Positions 1 to 7,005 of a stretch of 17,486 nucleotides of DNA are shown piece by piece. Numbering within the stretch: the stretch's first letter is position 1; each line of letters begins with the position of its first letter. The translations under genes and the position numbers were made by a program. Source of the stretch: JBGTBQ01 sp041749275 (GTDB lineage Bacteria; Acidobacteriota; Blastocatellia; Pyrinomonadales; Pyrinomonadaceae); the NCBI GenBank assembly GCA_041749275.1, contig JBGTBQ010000140.1, positions 1 through 17,486 on the forward strand. The letters run 5' to 3'. The notes under the pieces were generated by a model, which saw nothing but the letters and a program-made list of their open reading frames with translations, made no database searches and was not told where the DNA came from.

Positions 1-229
1 GCGCGATGTCGAGGTAGTGCGGCGCGTCCCAACGGTTCCAGATTTCCAGCCACCCGCCCGCCCGCCCGTTCTGCAACACGGTGAAGGCCGCCGCGCCGTA
101 GATGATGAGAAGAACTTTGACGGCGAGCACGAGCGAGACGAGCTGCCAGTCGAGTTTCTTCAGCCAACCGTCCGCGACGCGCGGCGGGTGCGTGATCGGC
201 GTTTTGGGGCGCGTGTGTTTAGGTTTCAT
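1..229 (-). CDS. Membrane mannosyltransferase, PIG-V-like (N-terminal fragment)
   Basis: The frame opens at an ATG (229-227) and runs off the left edge, giving 76 residues. A basic, proline-rich N-terminus (about residues 1-28) precedes one clear membrane segment at about 30-52. Residues 64-76 read WNRWDAPHYLDIA, with the WDxxHYxxIA pattern at the first extracytoplasmic loop of PIG-V/GPI-mannosyltransferase-II-like integral membrane proteins. Members of that family move a sugar from a polyprenyl-phosphate donor on the outer face of the membrane. It follows the amidotransferase gene on the same strand after 174 bp containing an inverted repeat, so it may be the last visible gene of the leftward glycosylation block. 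No Shine-Dalgarno sequence is visible. The family call rests on one motif plus topology; another GT-C family member is possible. Confidence 0.6.
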   Translation of the reverse strand, partial: MKPKHTRPKTPITHPPRVADGWLKKLDWQLVSLVLAVKVLLIIYGAAAFTVLQNGRAGGWLEIWNRWDAPHYLDIA

Positions 230-290
230 CGCCGGGATGTCTATGGAAGTCTGGTCTTTAAATTTCCATTGGGTGTGACGTGACCGACGA

Positions 291-380
291 TTCACCACGG
301 AGACACAGAGGACACGGAGGATGCACAGAGTTAAATTCTTCTCTGTGCTATCTCTGTGTCCTCTGTGTCTCTGTGGTGAA
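291..380. repeat. Inverted repeat, 40-bp arms (CACAGAG type)
   Basis: Left arm 291-330 and right arm 341-380 are complementary at 35 of 40 positions around a 10-nt AT-rich loop. The arms consist of CACAGAG-like words. The right end is 23 bp from the stop codon of the amidotransferase at 404. Similar words build the arms of the palindrome at 10038-10244, so the two look like one repeat family. In the leftward transcript it would form a long hairpin after the stop codon, so a terminator or mRNA-stabilising role is possible. The rest of the 230-403 gap shows nothing else. Confidence 0.85.
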
Positions 381-403
381 ATTCAGGCCGCGCCATGCAC
401 ACC

Positions 404-2344
404 TCACGAATCAATAAAAGTCCGGTGCCACATTTCGAGCGTCAGCAGATGCAGAACATGCAGGCTGTAATCTTCGCGCCCCGAATAATTTTCGTTGACG
501 ACGCGCCGGACTTCCGCCGGGCGAAAGAGGCCGCGCCGTTTGACCGTCTCTTCCGACAACAGGTCGTCTACGAGCGGTCGCAGAGGGCCGCGCAGCCACG
601 CGCGAAACGGCGCCCCGAAGCCTGCCTTTTTACGCCACACCACGTCGAACGGCAACAGCTTTTCGGCGGCGCGCTTGAGAATGTACTTCCGCTTCAAGCC
701 GCGCAGCTTCAACGCGGGCGGCATCCGCGCCGCCAGTTCCACCATCTCGACGTTGAGGAAAGGCACGCGTACTTCCAGCGTCGCCGCCATCGCGGTCTTG
801 TCCGTGTAGTCGAGATTGAGACACGGCAGAAACGTCTTCAGGTCAACGTACAAGAGCCGGTTGAGCGGCGCGGCATCCGCGCAACGCGCGAAGTAGCGCC
901 GGTGATGCCGGTAGGCGTCCATCCCGCGCGTCAGGTCGCGCAGGTCGTCGCTATAGATAGCGTGCTTCGCTTCGTCGGTGAAGTAGGTGCCGTAGCCGAG
1001 GTATCGCTCCTCGAAATTGAGCGCGGCGCTGCGCGCGAACTTCTTCGCGTTGCGTAAGGGGGCGGTCAGGCGTCCCGGCATCCCTCCGGGAAGCGCCCCG
1101 GCGATGGCGCGCATTGCGGGCCGGCGCATGCTCAACGGTAGCGGGTCGAGCGCGCGCGCTAACTGCATCGCCAACTGGCGCGGGTAGCCGGCGAAGACCT
1201 CGTCGCCGCCCATCCCCGACAGCATCACCGTCAAAGTCTCTCGCGCCGCGCGCGAGACGAGATAACTCGACACCGCCATGTCTATCAACGGCATCTCCAT
1301 GTGATAGACGAGCAGCGGCAGCAGCGACGCCACATCGGGGCTTAACATCATCTCGTGATAGTCCGTGTCGAGCGCCTTGCCGACGCGCCGCGCCCATTTC
1401 GCGTCGTCCGGGATGATGTCGTAACGCAAGTCCTCCTGTTTGATGCCGACCGTGTAGGTCGAAACTTTTCGTCCGTCGGCGTGGCGCTTCATCATGGCGA
1501 CGATGGCCGACGAATCCACGCCGCCCGACAGGAACGACCCCAACGGCACGTCCGCGACCATCTCCATTCGCACGACGCGATCCAGAGTTTCCAGCACCTG
1601 CTCGCGCCACCACTCTTCACTCCGCCCCTCTTCGATCTCATCGAAAGAAACGTCCCACCACTCGCGCAAGGTCAACTCGCCGCCGCGCCACTTGAGCAGA
1701 TGACCGGGCGGCACCTTCCACACGTCGCGGAAGAGCGTGTGCGGGTCGGGCGTCCACAGGAAAGTGAGTTGCTGATGCAGCCCCTCGACATCGAGCGCGC
1801 GCGCGACCAGACCCGACGCCAGAATCGCTTTCACCTCGGAGGCGAAGACGAGCGACTCGCCCGCACCGTTCCGCCCGCGTGCGACCGAATAGTAAAGCGG
1901 CTTGATGCCCAGCCGGTCGCGCGCGAGCAGCAGCGTCTGTTCTTCACCGTCCCACAGCGCGAAGGCGAACATCCCGTTCAGACGCGCGAGAGCGCCCTCG
2001 CCCCACTCGGCGAACGCCGCGAGCAGCACCTCCGTATCCGTCTCGGTGCGGAAGACGTGCCCCTTCGCCTTTAGCTCGCGGCGCAACTCACGATAGTTAT
2101 AAATCTCGCCGTTGAACGTGACGATGCGCCGCCCGTCAGCCGACGCCATCGGCTGCAATCCCGCGTCACTCGTGTCAATGATCGCCAGCCGCCGGTGGCC
2201 CAGACACGCGCGCCGTCCCTCGTCGTCCACGAGGCCCGACGCCCACACGCCCTCACCATCGCGCCCACGGTGCGCGATGGCTTCCATCATCGCGCCGATG
2301 CGCGCTTGCGGGTCAGTGGCAATGAGTCCGGCGATGCCGCACAT
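404..2344 (-). CDS. asnB: Asparagine-synthase-type glutamine amidotransferase (copy 1)
   Basis: 646 residues, the usual length for the class II asparagine synthetase family. The start at 2344 is fixed by the need for an N-terminal cysteine nucleophile (MCGIAGL); the frame stays open 29 codons further upstream, but that part is repeat sequence. The glutaminase domain (about 1-210) has Cys2, RRLAIID, FNGEIYN (77-83) and TDTE (102-105). The synthetase domain carries the PP-loop SGGVDSS at 273-279. The second nucleotide loop reads SGMGGDE (376-382) where true asparagine synthetases usually have SGEG(A/S)DE, and the N-terminal motif is HRGRDGEG rather than HRGPDDSG. In polysaccharide loci such proteins often amidate sugar acids, for example WbpS acting on uronic acids. 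It lies 76 bp downstream of a glycosyltransferase. The family is certain; the substrate is unknown. Confidence 0.93.
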   Translation of the reverse strand: MCGIAGLIATDPQARIGAMMEAIAHRGRDGEGVWASGLVDDEGRRACLGHRRLAIIDTSDAGLQPMASADGRRIVTFNGEIYNYRELRRELKAKGHVFRTETDTEVLLAAFAEWGEGALARLNGMFAFALWDGEEQTLLLARDRLGIKPLYYSVARGRNGAGESLVFASEVKAILASGLVARALDVEGLHQQLTFLWTPDPHTLFRDVWKVPPGHLLKWRGGELTLREWWDVSFDEIEEGRSEEWWREQVLETLDRVVRMEMVADVPLGSFLSGGVDSSAIVAMMKRHADGRKVSTYTVGIKQEDLRYDIIPDDAKWARRVGKALDTDYHEMMLSPDVASLLPLLVYHMEMPLIDMAVSSYLVSRAARETLTVMLSGMGGDEVFAGYPRQLAMQLARALDPLPLSMRRPAMRAIAGALPGGMPGRLTAPLRNAKKFARSAALNFEERYLGYGTYFTDEAKHAIYSDDLRDLTRGMDAYRHHRRYFARCADAAPLNRLLYVDLKTFLPCLNLDYTDKTAMAATLEVRVPFLNVEMVELAARMPPALKLRGLKRKYILKRAAEKLLPFDVVWRKKAGFGAPFRAWLRGPLRPLVDDLLSEETVKRRGLFRPAEVRRVVNENYSGREDYSLHVLHLLTLEMWHRTFIDS

Positions 2345-2355
2345 AGATAAAAGTC

Positions 2356-2436
2356 TGGAGCGTGAAGTGTGGAGCGTGAAGTCTAGAGTTTGGAACAGAA
2401 ATCGTTTCTGATTCCAGACTTCACGCTCCACACTTC
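2356..2436. repeat. Hairpin repeat between glycosyltransferase and amidotransferase genes
   Basis: Arm 2364-2387 pairs with 2413-2436 at 23 of 24 positions. The inner stem CAGAAA/TTTCTG (2396-2401 with 2405-2410) extends the fold around a TCG loop. On the left side a 14-bp unit is tandemly repeated (2356-2369 and 2370-2383, 13 of 14 identical). The right arm contains the stop codon and last codons of the upstream glycosyltransferase (stop 2421-2423). It fills most of the 76-bp gap before the amidotransferase start and could act on transcript termination or stability. Confidence 0.85.
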
Positions 2437-3608
2437 TTTTCGAGCGTCTGTTCGATCAACCCGCTCACCCATTCGGCGCGGGCGTCCCATGTTCCGTCGG
2501 CAACCGCCGCTTGGCGTGCGCGCTTTCGTTCGTCGCCCGTCTCGTGGAGCGCGTCCTCAACGAGCCGAAAAAAATCTTCACGGCTGCGCGCGATGCGGAG
2601 CACCCCCGCGAGGTGCTCGTATTCGGGAAGCGGCGAGATGACGACGGGCTTGCCCGTGGCGAGATACTCGCGCACCTTGATGGCCGAGCCGTAGGAGGTG
2701 AACGCCTGTTCGGTCTCCCACGGCAGCACGCACACGTCGAAGCCGGCGGCGTAACGCGGCAGTTCATCATAACGGACGGGCGGCAGAAAATGCGTGTTCG
2801 GCAACCCCTCGATCTCCAGCCCGCGCGACTTGTTGCCGACAAAAACCCACTGCCACGCCGGGCGCTCTTGCGCCGCGCGTTTGATTAACTCCTGATCCAC
2901 GAGCCACGGCTCGATGGCGCCGAAGTAGCCGAGCCGTGGCCGAGGGATGCGCGCCACCTCCGCCGCGACTTCGAGCGAGCCATCCGAAACGCGCGCCCAG
3001 TGGTCGAAGTCAACGGCCTGCTCCAAAAGATAAGAGCGTTCGCGTCCGCGCACGGCTTCAGCGAGGAGCTTGCGGCCCGAATAGAAGATGATGTCCGCCG
3101 CGTCAATCGCCCCCTCGTGCAGCCGCCGAATGGTCGCCGGGTCGGTCGCATGATCCATCTCGTTCGCGTCGTATTTATCCGACACGTGATAGATGACGAG
3201 CGATTCATCGAGATGCCCAATCATGCTGGCGGCGGTCGGGATGGCAACCCACAAAATCGGTTTAGAGAGTCCGCGACTCGCGGCGAGGCGGCGAATCTGC
3301 GCCGCCAGCAGCAGCCGGTTCGCGCCCCGCGCCGCGCGGCTCCCGAAAAAAGGCAGCGCCGCCGGCGACACGACCGTGATGCCCTCTTCGGTCTCGCGCG
3401 CCAGCTTTGAATAACTGCGAAGCTTGCGCGCCACGCGCGGCAGCAAATCCTTGTGCCCCAAACTCGGCAGCCCCATCGAAATCGAGTTGACGAAAATCAC
3501 GCGATTCCCGGCCCGCGCGAACCGCTTCATCAGGTGGTTCTTCGAGTGCGGGTGGTGATACCACCAGTCCTCGCCGCCAAAGCAGATGATGGAGCGCCCC
3601 TGAATCAT
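2421..3608 (-). CDS. Glycosyltransferase, GT-B fold (TuaH-like)
   Basis: 395 residues. The frame extends upstream to 3713, but the ATG at 3608 is preferred because it lies 26 bp after the preceding gene's stop and directly before the first beta strand (GRSIICFGGEDWW). The N-terminal half has the HHPHSKNHLM segment (18-27) typical of TuaH-like enzymes. The C-terminal half has the GYFGAIEPW segment (227-235) and KVREYLATGKPVV (311-323), the nucleotide-sugar-binding part of GT4-like enzymes. It probably adds one sugar to a lipid-linked glycan at the cytoplasmic membrane face. The last residues (KKCGA) and the stop are encoded by a repeat arm, so the native C-terminus may have been altered. No Shine-Dalgarno site was seen. 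Donor and acceptor are unknown. Confidence 0.85.
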   Translation of the reverse strand: MIQGRSIICFGGEDWWYHHPHSKNHLMKRFARAGNRVIFVNSISMGLPSLGHKDLLPRVARKLRSYSKLARETEEGITVVSPAALPFFGSRAARGANRLLLAAQIRRLAASRGLSKPILWVAIPTAASMIGHLDESLVIYHVSDKYDANEMDHATDPATIRRLHEGAIDAADIIFYSGRKLLAEAVRGRERSYLLEQAVDFDHWARVSDGSLEVAAEVARIPRPRLGYFGAIEPWLVDQELIKRAAQERPAWQWVFVGNKSRGLEIEGLPNTHFLPPVRYDELPRYAAGFDVCVLPWETEQAFTSYGSAIKVREYLATGKPVVISPLPEYEHLAGVLRIARSREDFFRLVEDALHETGDERKRARQAAVADGTWDARAEWVSGLIEQTLEKKCGA

Positions 3609-3634
3609 GCCGTCGTAAAGTGTCGCACGTCGAA

Positions 3635-4714
3635 TCAACCGCCGCCCAAGTCTAACGATTTCCTGAGAGCCTGCAAGTTCTCTTCGGCCTCTCGTTGAAA
3701 AAGCGTTCCCCAATCCCGCACGTCGCGGGCGGTCGGGTCGTGGAGAGCGCGACGGAGTTGCCGCGTCAACTCTTCCACATCACCGAAATTGTAAGTGTGC
3801 ATCCCGCGCGTCTCGCCGGCGGTGGTCGCCACGACGGGCAGGCCGCACCAGACGGCCTCGATGCGCGAAATGCCGTAGCTTTCGTGGCCGAAGGCGCGGA
3901 CGAAGGCGTCGCTCCGTTTGAGTATCTGGTACACCTCCGGGTTCGGCACGTTTTCGAGGACGGTGATCCAGTCGCGCCCGCGCAAGGTCGCGGCGCGGTA
4001 ATCTTCGTCGCGCGCGAACGTGCCGTCGAGCAGGACGAGGCCGATCTCTTCGCCCGTCTCCGCGCGGAGTTTCTCCACGGCCTCGGCCACGTGCGCGAAG
4101 CCGTAAGATGGAATGAAGACGCCGATGGACGCGACGCGACGCGCACGGCGCATGAAGGGCGCGATCCGGTTTTCATTCTCGACGGGCAATGCGCGTTCGA
4201 GGTGGCGGCGTGGAATCGGGAGCAGACAGGGGACGACCGTAATTTTCTGCGTCGCTCTCATCTCATCGCGCAGCCAGTCTCTCAACTCATGGCTCACGAC
4301 GACGAACTCGTCCACGTGCCTGAGAGCAAGATGGAAGAGCGTCCTTTGCAGGCGCGTGAAATCGGGATAGCGCGCCGGAAGCGAGCCGTCGAGGACATTT
4401 TTGTGCCACTCGAAGCCGAGCAGACGTTTCGCGGCGAGCCACAAAGGGAGCAGGATTTTGTTCGGGTATTCGAGATGAAAATGGGTCGCGTCGAGGACAC
4501 GCGCGCCGCGCCCCTCGCGCAGAAGCACGGGAAGATGGCCCAGTCGCCGGTGCTTGACGAGAGTGGTCTGCGCGTCACAGTCGCGCGGCTCGCCGTAGAG
4601 CGCGCACATCTTCACGCCGTCGGCCTTCAGATGCTCGCGGAGCGCGCTCATGTAAACCGACACGCCGCCGTAGGGCGGCGGGAGCGGGCCGAGGAGGAGG
4701 ACTTTTCTGCTCAT
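3635..4714 (-). CDS. Glycosyltransferase family 4
   Basis: 359 residues, normal for GT4. The N-terminus GPLPPPYGGVSVYM (9-22) is the glycine-rich acceptor-side loop typical of this family. E278 and E286 (HESYGISRIEA, then VWCGLPVVAT) form the E-x7-E motif that binds the nucleotide-sugar donor. It is the first polysaccharide gene of the leftward block and is followed after 26 bp by a second glycosyltransferase, so the two are probably co-transcribed. The 128 bp upstream (4715-4842) separates it from the restriction gene; no convincing promoter was found there. High GC, unlike the adjoining R-M genes. Sugar specificity cannot be read from the sequence. Confidence 0.9.
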   Translation of the reverse strand: MSRKVLLLGPLPPPYGGVSVYMSALREHLKADGVKMCALYGEPRDCDAQTTLVKHRRLGHLPVLLREGRGARVLDATHFHLEYPNKILLPLWLAAKRLLGFEWHKNVLDGSLPARYPDFTRLQRTLFHLALRHVDEFVVVSHELRDWLRDEMRATQKITVVPCLLPIPRRHLERALPVENENRIAPFMRRARRVASIGVFIPSYGFAHVAEAVEKLRAETGEEIGLVLLDGTFARDEDYRAATLRGRDWITVLENVPNPEVYQILKRSDAFVRAFGHESYGISRIEAVWCGLPVVATTAGETRGMHTYNFGDVEELTRQLRRALHDPTARDVRDWGTLFQREAEENLQALRKSLDLGGG

Positions 4715-4842
4715 GCCGGCAGACGCTCAACGGGATTTGAGCCGCCCGCGAATAGCAGCCTGTCCCTCATTGAAACAAGGGCCGATGACAAAGTAGCTAT
4801 CGGATTCCTGACCAAAACGATGGTTTATATATTACCTTGCAA

Positions 4843-5706
4843 TCAACTGCTTTGCTGTCCTCGCGCCCGTTCTATGCCCACCCATTCTTTGACTATCTCT
4901 GGCAATCTTTCAACCACTTCATGCCCGAAAAGGGCTTCGTCCAGATAGCCCATGTGAAGCATGTCAATGATGCGGCAGAGATAAGAACGACCCATGTTCC
5001 ACCACGTATGATAATCATCAACCATGAGGTAATGTTTCACTTCGATTCGCTCATGCTCTCGAAGTTCTTCTAATTCCATTCCGTCAAGCAACGTTTCATA
5101 AACCCCATCGGCGACGCGACTGCCAAAAGTGGTGGTGTAGTAATACTCCTTGATCTCCCACACGGCTATCGGATTGACCGTGCCCGTGAAAGCGCCGTCA
5201 ACGCGGCGGGCCAATGTGCGGAGCGGGACGCCATTGGCGGTCACTGACGTTAATTGACGCGGATCATAATTGCAGGGCAAGCCTTCGGCATTGGCTTCAA
5301 TCAACATATTGACGATGCCGGTAAAATACGCCGCCGCTTTCTTGTTACCCTTCTGCTTGTTCAACGGCAACGGGCATGTGGGGCATAGTTTTTCCTTCAA
5401 CTCTTCAAATGTTTCTCTGGCTTTGGCCGCGTCCATCAATCGCGCTCTGACGTAATTGTTTAGCACGTCGGCGCGAAAAGCATAATACGCCAACAGAGTT
5501 TCGCCCAGCGTGGTTGGTTGCCCCGTCTCGTCAATGAGGTGCGCCGCGCTTAACTCAAGAGCTAACATGGTCGAGCGCAATTCTTCGAGAGTGGGAACTT
5601 TGATTTGGCCGCTGCCGCGTCGCGTATAGCCCAAGCGTTGGCTAACGCTTCGCACGTTTGCCCAGAAAGGCTTTGGTTGATTTAGAAACAGCTTGTTTGC
5701 CTTCAT
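4843..5706 (-). CDS. Putative type II restriction endonuclease
   Basis: 287 residues. I do not recognise the family by name; the call rests on a nuclease motif and context. D170 (RRVDGAF) followed by WEIK with E184 and K186 fits a PD-(D/E)xK core (D-x13-E-x-K), and the segment after it (about 188-210: YYYTTTFGSR, then VADGVYETLLDG) looks strongly structured. A CPTC pair at 108-111 could be structural. It overlaps the upstream XRE controller gene by 65 bp, as restriction genes often do with their C protein, and a matching adenine methyltransferase is divergent. A GAGAG sequence 8 nt before the ATG is a possible ribosome site. Lower GC than the polysaccharide genes, suggesting transfer. The recognition site is unknown. 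Confidence 0.72.
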   Translation of the reverse strand: MKANKLFLNQPKPFWANVRSVSQRLGYTRRGSGQIKVPTLEELRSTMLALELSAAHLIDETGQPTTLGETLLAYYAFRADVLNNYVRARLMDAAKARETFEELKEKLCPTCPLPLNKQKGNKKAAAYFTGIVNMLIEANAEGLPCNYDPRQLTSVTANGVPLRTLARRVDGAFTGTVNPIAVWEIKEYYYTTTFGSRVADGVYETLLDGMELEELREHERIEVKHYLMVDDYHTWWNMGRSYLCRIIDMLHMGYLDEALFGHEVVERLPEIVKEWVGIERARGQQSS

Positions 5707-5944
5707 TCATCATACTCTCGAATTTGCCGACAAATTCCAGCAGCGACATTTCCAGAGCTTCACATATTTGCCGAAGTTCCAAAAGGTCTAAGCGTCGCTC
5801 GCCGCTTTCGTATTTACTCACAAATGATTGTGACTGCCCAAGCTGCTCGGCTAAGTCCGCTTGCTTGATGCCCGCATCTATTCGGGCTTGTCGCAGTAAT
5901 TCTTGCAGACGTTGTTGCTCCCATGTGCCGGTGAACTTAGACAT
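5642..5944 (-). CDS. XRE-family controller protein of the R-M system
   Basis: 100 residues from the ATG at 5944; the frame is open further upstream, but that would run through the divergent promoter and into the methyltransferase gene. A five-helix HTH domain covers about residues 13-75: KQADLAEQLGQSQSFVSKYE is the helix-turn-helix, and the SGERRLDLLELRQIC segment follows. C proteins of type II systems bind an inverted repeat in the shared promoter so that methylase is made before endonuclease. Consistent with this, its 3' end overlaps the endonuclease gene by 65 bp, and a perfect inverted repeat lies in the divergent promoter gap. No Shine-Dalgarno site is visible, so translation could be leaderless. 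The HTH family is certain; the controller role is inferred. Confidence 0.88.
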   Translation of the reverse strand: MSKFTGTWEQQRLQELLRQARIDAGIKQADLAEQLGQSQSFVSKYESGERRLDLLELRQICEALEMSLLEFVGKFESMMNEGKQAVSKSTKAFLGKRAKR

Positions 5945-6017
5945 TGATGTGGAAAATAATGGTTCTTGACTTGTATTCCAAAACAGAATACGCTCCTGCC
6001 TCTGGTAAGATTCCGCT
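5945..6017. promoter_or_regulatory. Divergent R-M promoter region with inverted-repeat operator
   Basis: The 73-bp gap between the controller (-) and methyltransferase (+) starts contains gtattccaaaacagaatac at 5973-5991: perfect 6-bp half sites GTATTC/GAATAC around a 7-nt spacer. For the methyltransferase, TTGACT at 5966-5971 is a good -35; the matching -10 (TACGCT, 5989-5994, 17-bp spacer) is weak. The operator then lies between -35 and -10, where binding would repress. On the other strand TTGGAA followed 17 bp later by TATTTT is a possible controller promoter that also overlaps the operator. The inverted repeat is seen; its function is inferred. Confidence 0.6.
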
Positions 6018-6902
6018 ATGCTGTCGCAACAGACGCTTTTTCCTCTTGAGAGAACCCGCGCGGCCCGCCCTTTCAAGACTCAACTGCTAAAATGGGTGGG
6101 CAATAAGCAGCGGTTCGCGCATGAGATCGTTTCCTATTTCCCCGCCAACTTCAACGCATATCACGAACCATTTGTGGGTAGTGGAGCGGTTCTGGGCACG
6201 CTGGCGCCGGAACGAGCTTTAGCCTCCGACAGTTTCAAGCCTTTGATTGGGATATGGCAGACCCTCCGCACAAGTCCCGAAACTTTAAAATCATGGTATG
6301 CGAAGCGATGGCAGACCGTGAAAGACGGCGACAAGGTTGAGGAATATGAACGCATTAAAGCGAATTATAATGCTAACCCGAATGCGGCAGACCTTCTATT
6401 TTTAAGTAGGTCATGTTACGGAGGAGTGGTTAGGTTTCGACAAGCGGATGGCTATATGTCCACTCCTTGTGGGATTCACGACCCGATTTCGCCCGTATCG
6501 TTCGCGCAGAGAGTGGAGGAGTGGCATCGCCGCACAAAGGGAACGACATTTCTCCATCAGGAATATGAAACCGCAATGGCTGCCGCCCAAGCGGAGGATT
6601 TAATCTACTGCGACCCGCCTTACACTTTCACCCAATCTATTCTGTACGGCGCGCAGTCGTTTGATTTGGCGCGGCTCTTCACCGTCATTCACGAATGTAA
6701 ACAACGAGGTGTGTACGTTGCTCTCAGCATAGATGGCACAAAAAAATCCGGTAATTTAGTGTGCGACCTACATCTGCCCGAAGGTCTTTTTGAGCGTGAG
6801 ATACTGGTTGATTGTGGACGATCAATGTTAAGACGCTTTCAGATGACCGGGCAAACTCTGGAAAGAGAGATCGTTTCAGATCGGCTTCTACTGACGTATT
6901 GA
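6018..6902 (+). CDS. D12-class DNA adenine N6-methyltransferase
   Basis: 294 residues, normal for the Dam/D12 class. The N-terminal motif KWVGNKQRF (25-33) and PFVGSG (51-56) form the SAM-binding site; DPPY at 199-202 (in YCDPPYTF) is the catalytic motif IV that places the target adenine amino group. The region between, about 75-195, is the target-recognition part. It transfers a methyl group to N6 of adenine in a specific site, protecting the chromosome from the endonuclease encoded across the divergent promoter. The ATG at 6018 is the only reasonable start upstream of motif X. Its GC content is well below that of the polysaccharide genes, as for the rest of the island. The function is firm; the target site is not deducible. 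Confidence 0.94.
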   Translation: MLSQQTLFPLERTRAARPFKTQLLKWVGNKQRFAHEIVSYFPANFNAYHEPFVGSGAVLGTLAPERALASDSFKPLIGIWQTLRTSPETLKSWYAKRWQTVKDGDKVEEYERIKANYNANPNAADLLFLSRSCYGGVVRFRQADGYMSTPCGIHDPISPVSFAQRVEEWHRRTKGTTFLHQEYETAMAAAQAEDLIYCDPPYTFTQSILYGAQSFDLARLFTVIHECKQRGVYVALSIDGTKKSGNLVCDLHLPEGLFEREILVDCGRSMLRRFQMTGQTLEREIVSDRLLLTY

Positions 6903-7005
6903 TTCAATCCCGCTATATCGTCGTTCACCTAATAAACTTCTCAATGTCAGCGTCGTAGCGAAGGTCATCTAACGAACCTGTAAACTGCAAGCGCAGCACA
7001 AACAG

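Noticed and set aside
17..283. An 88-codon plus-strand frame at the left edge
   Set aside because: It is the shadow of the minus-strand mannosyltransferase, which has a membrane segment and the WDAPHYLDIA motif; the plus-strand product is arginine-rich and featureless.
2345..2431. A 29-codon upstream extension of asnB copy 1
   Set aside because: The family requires Cys at position 2 after processing, which fixes the start at 2344; the extension is repeat sequence.
3695..4948. A 417-codon plus-strand frame
   Set aside because: It lies opposite the GT4 gene and runs on into the restriction gene; its product has no domain and is a by-product of GC-rich codon use.
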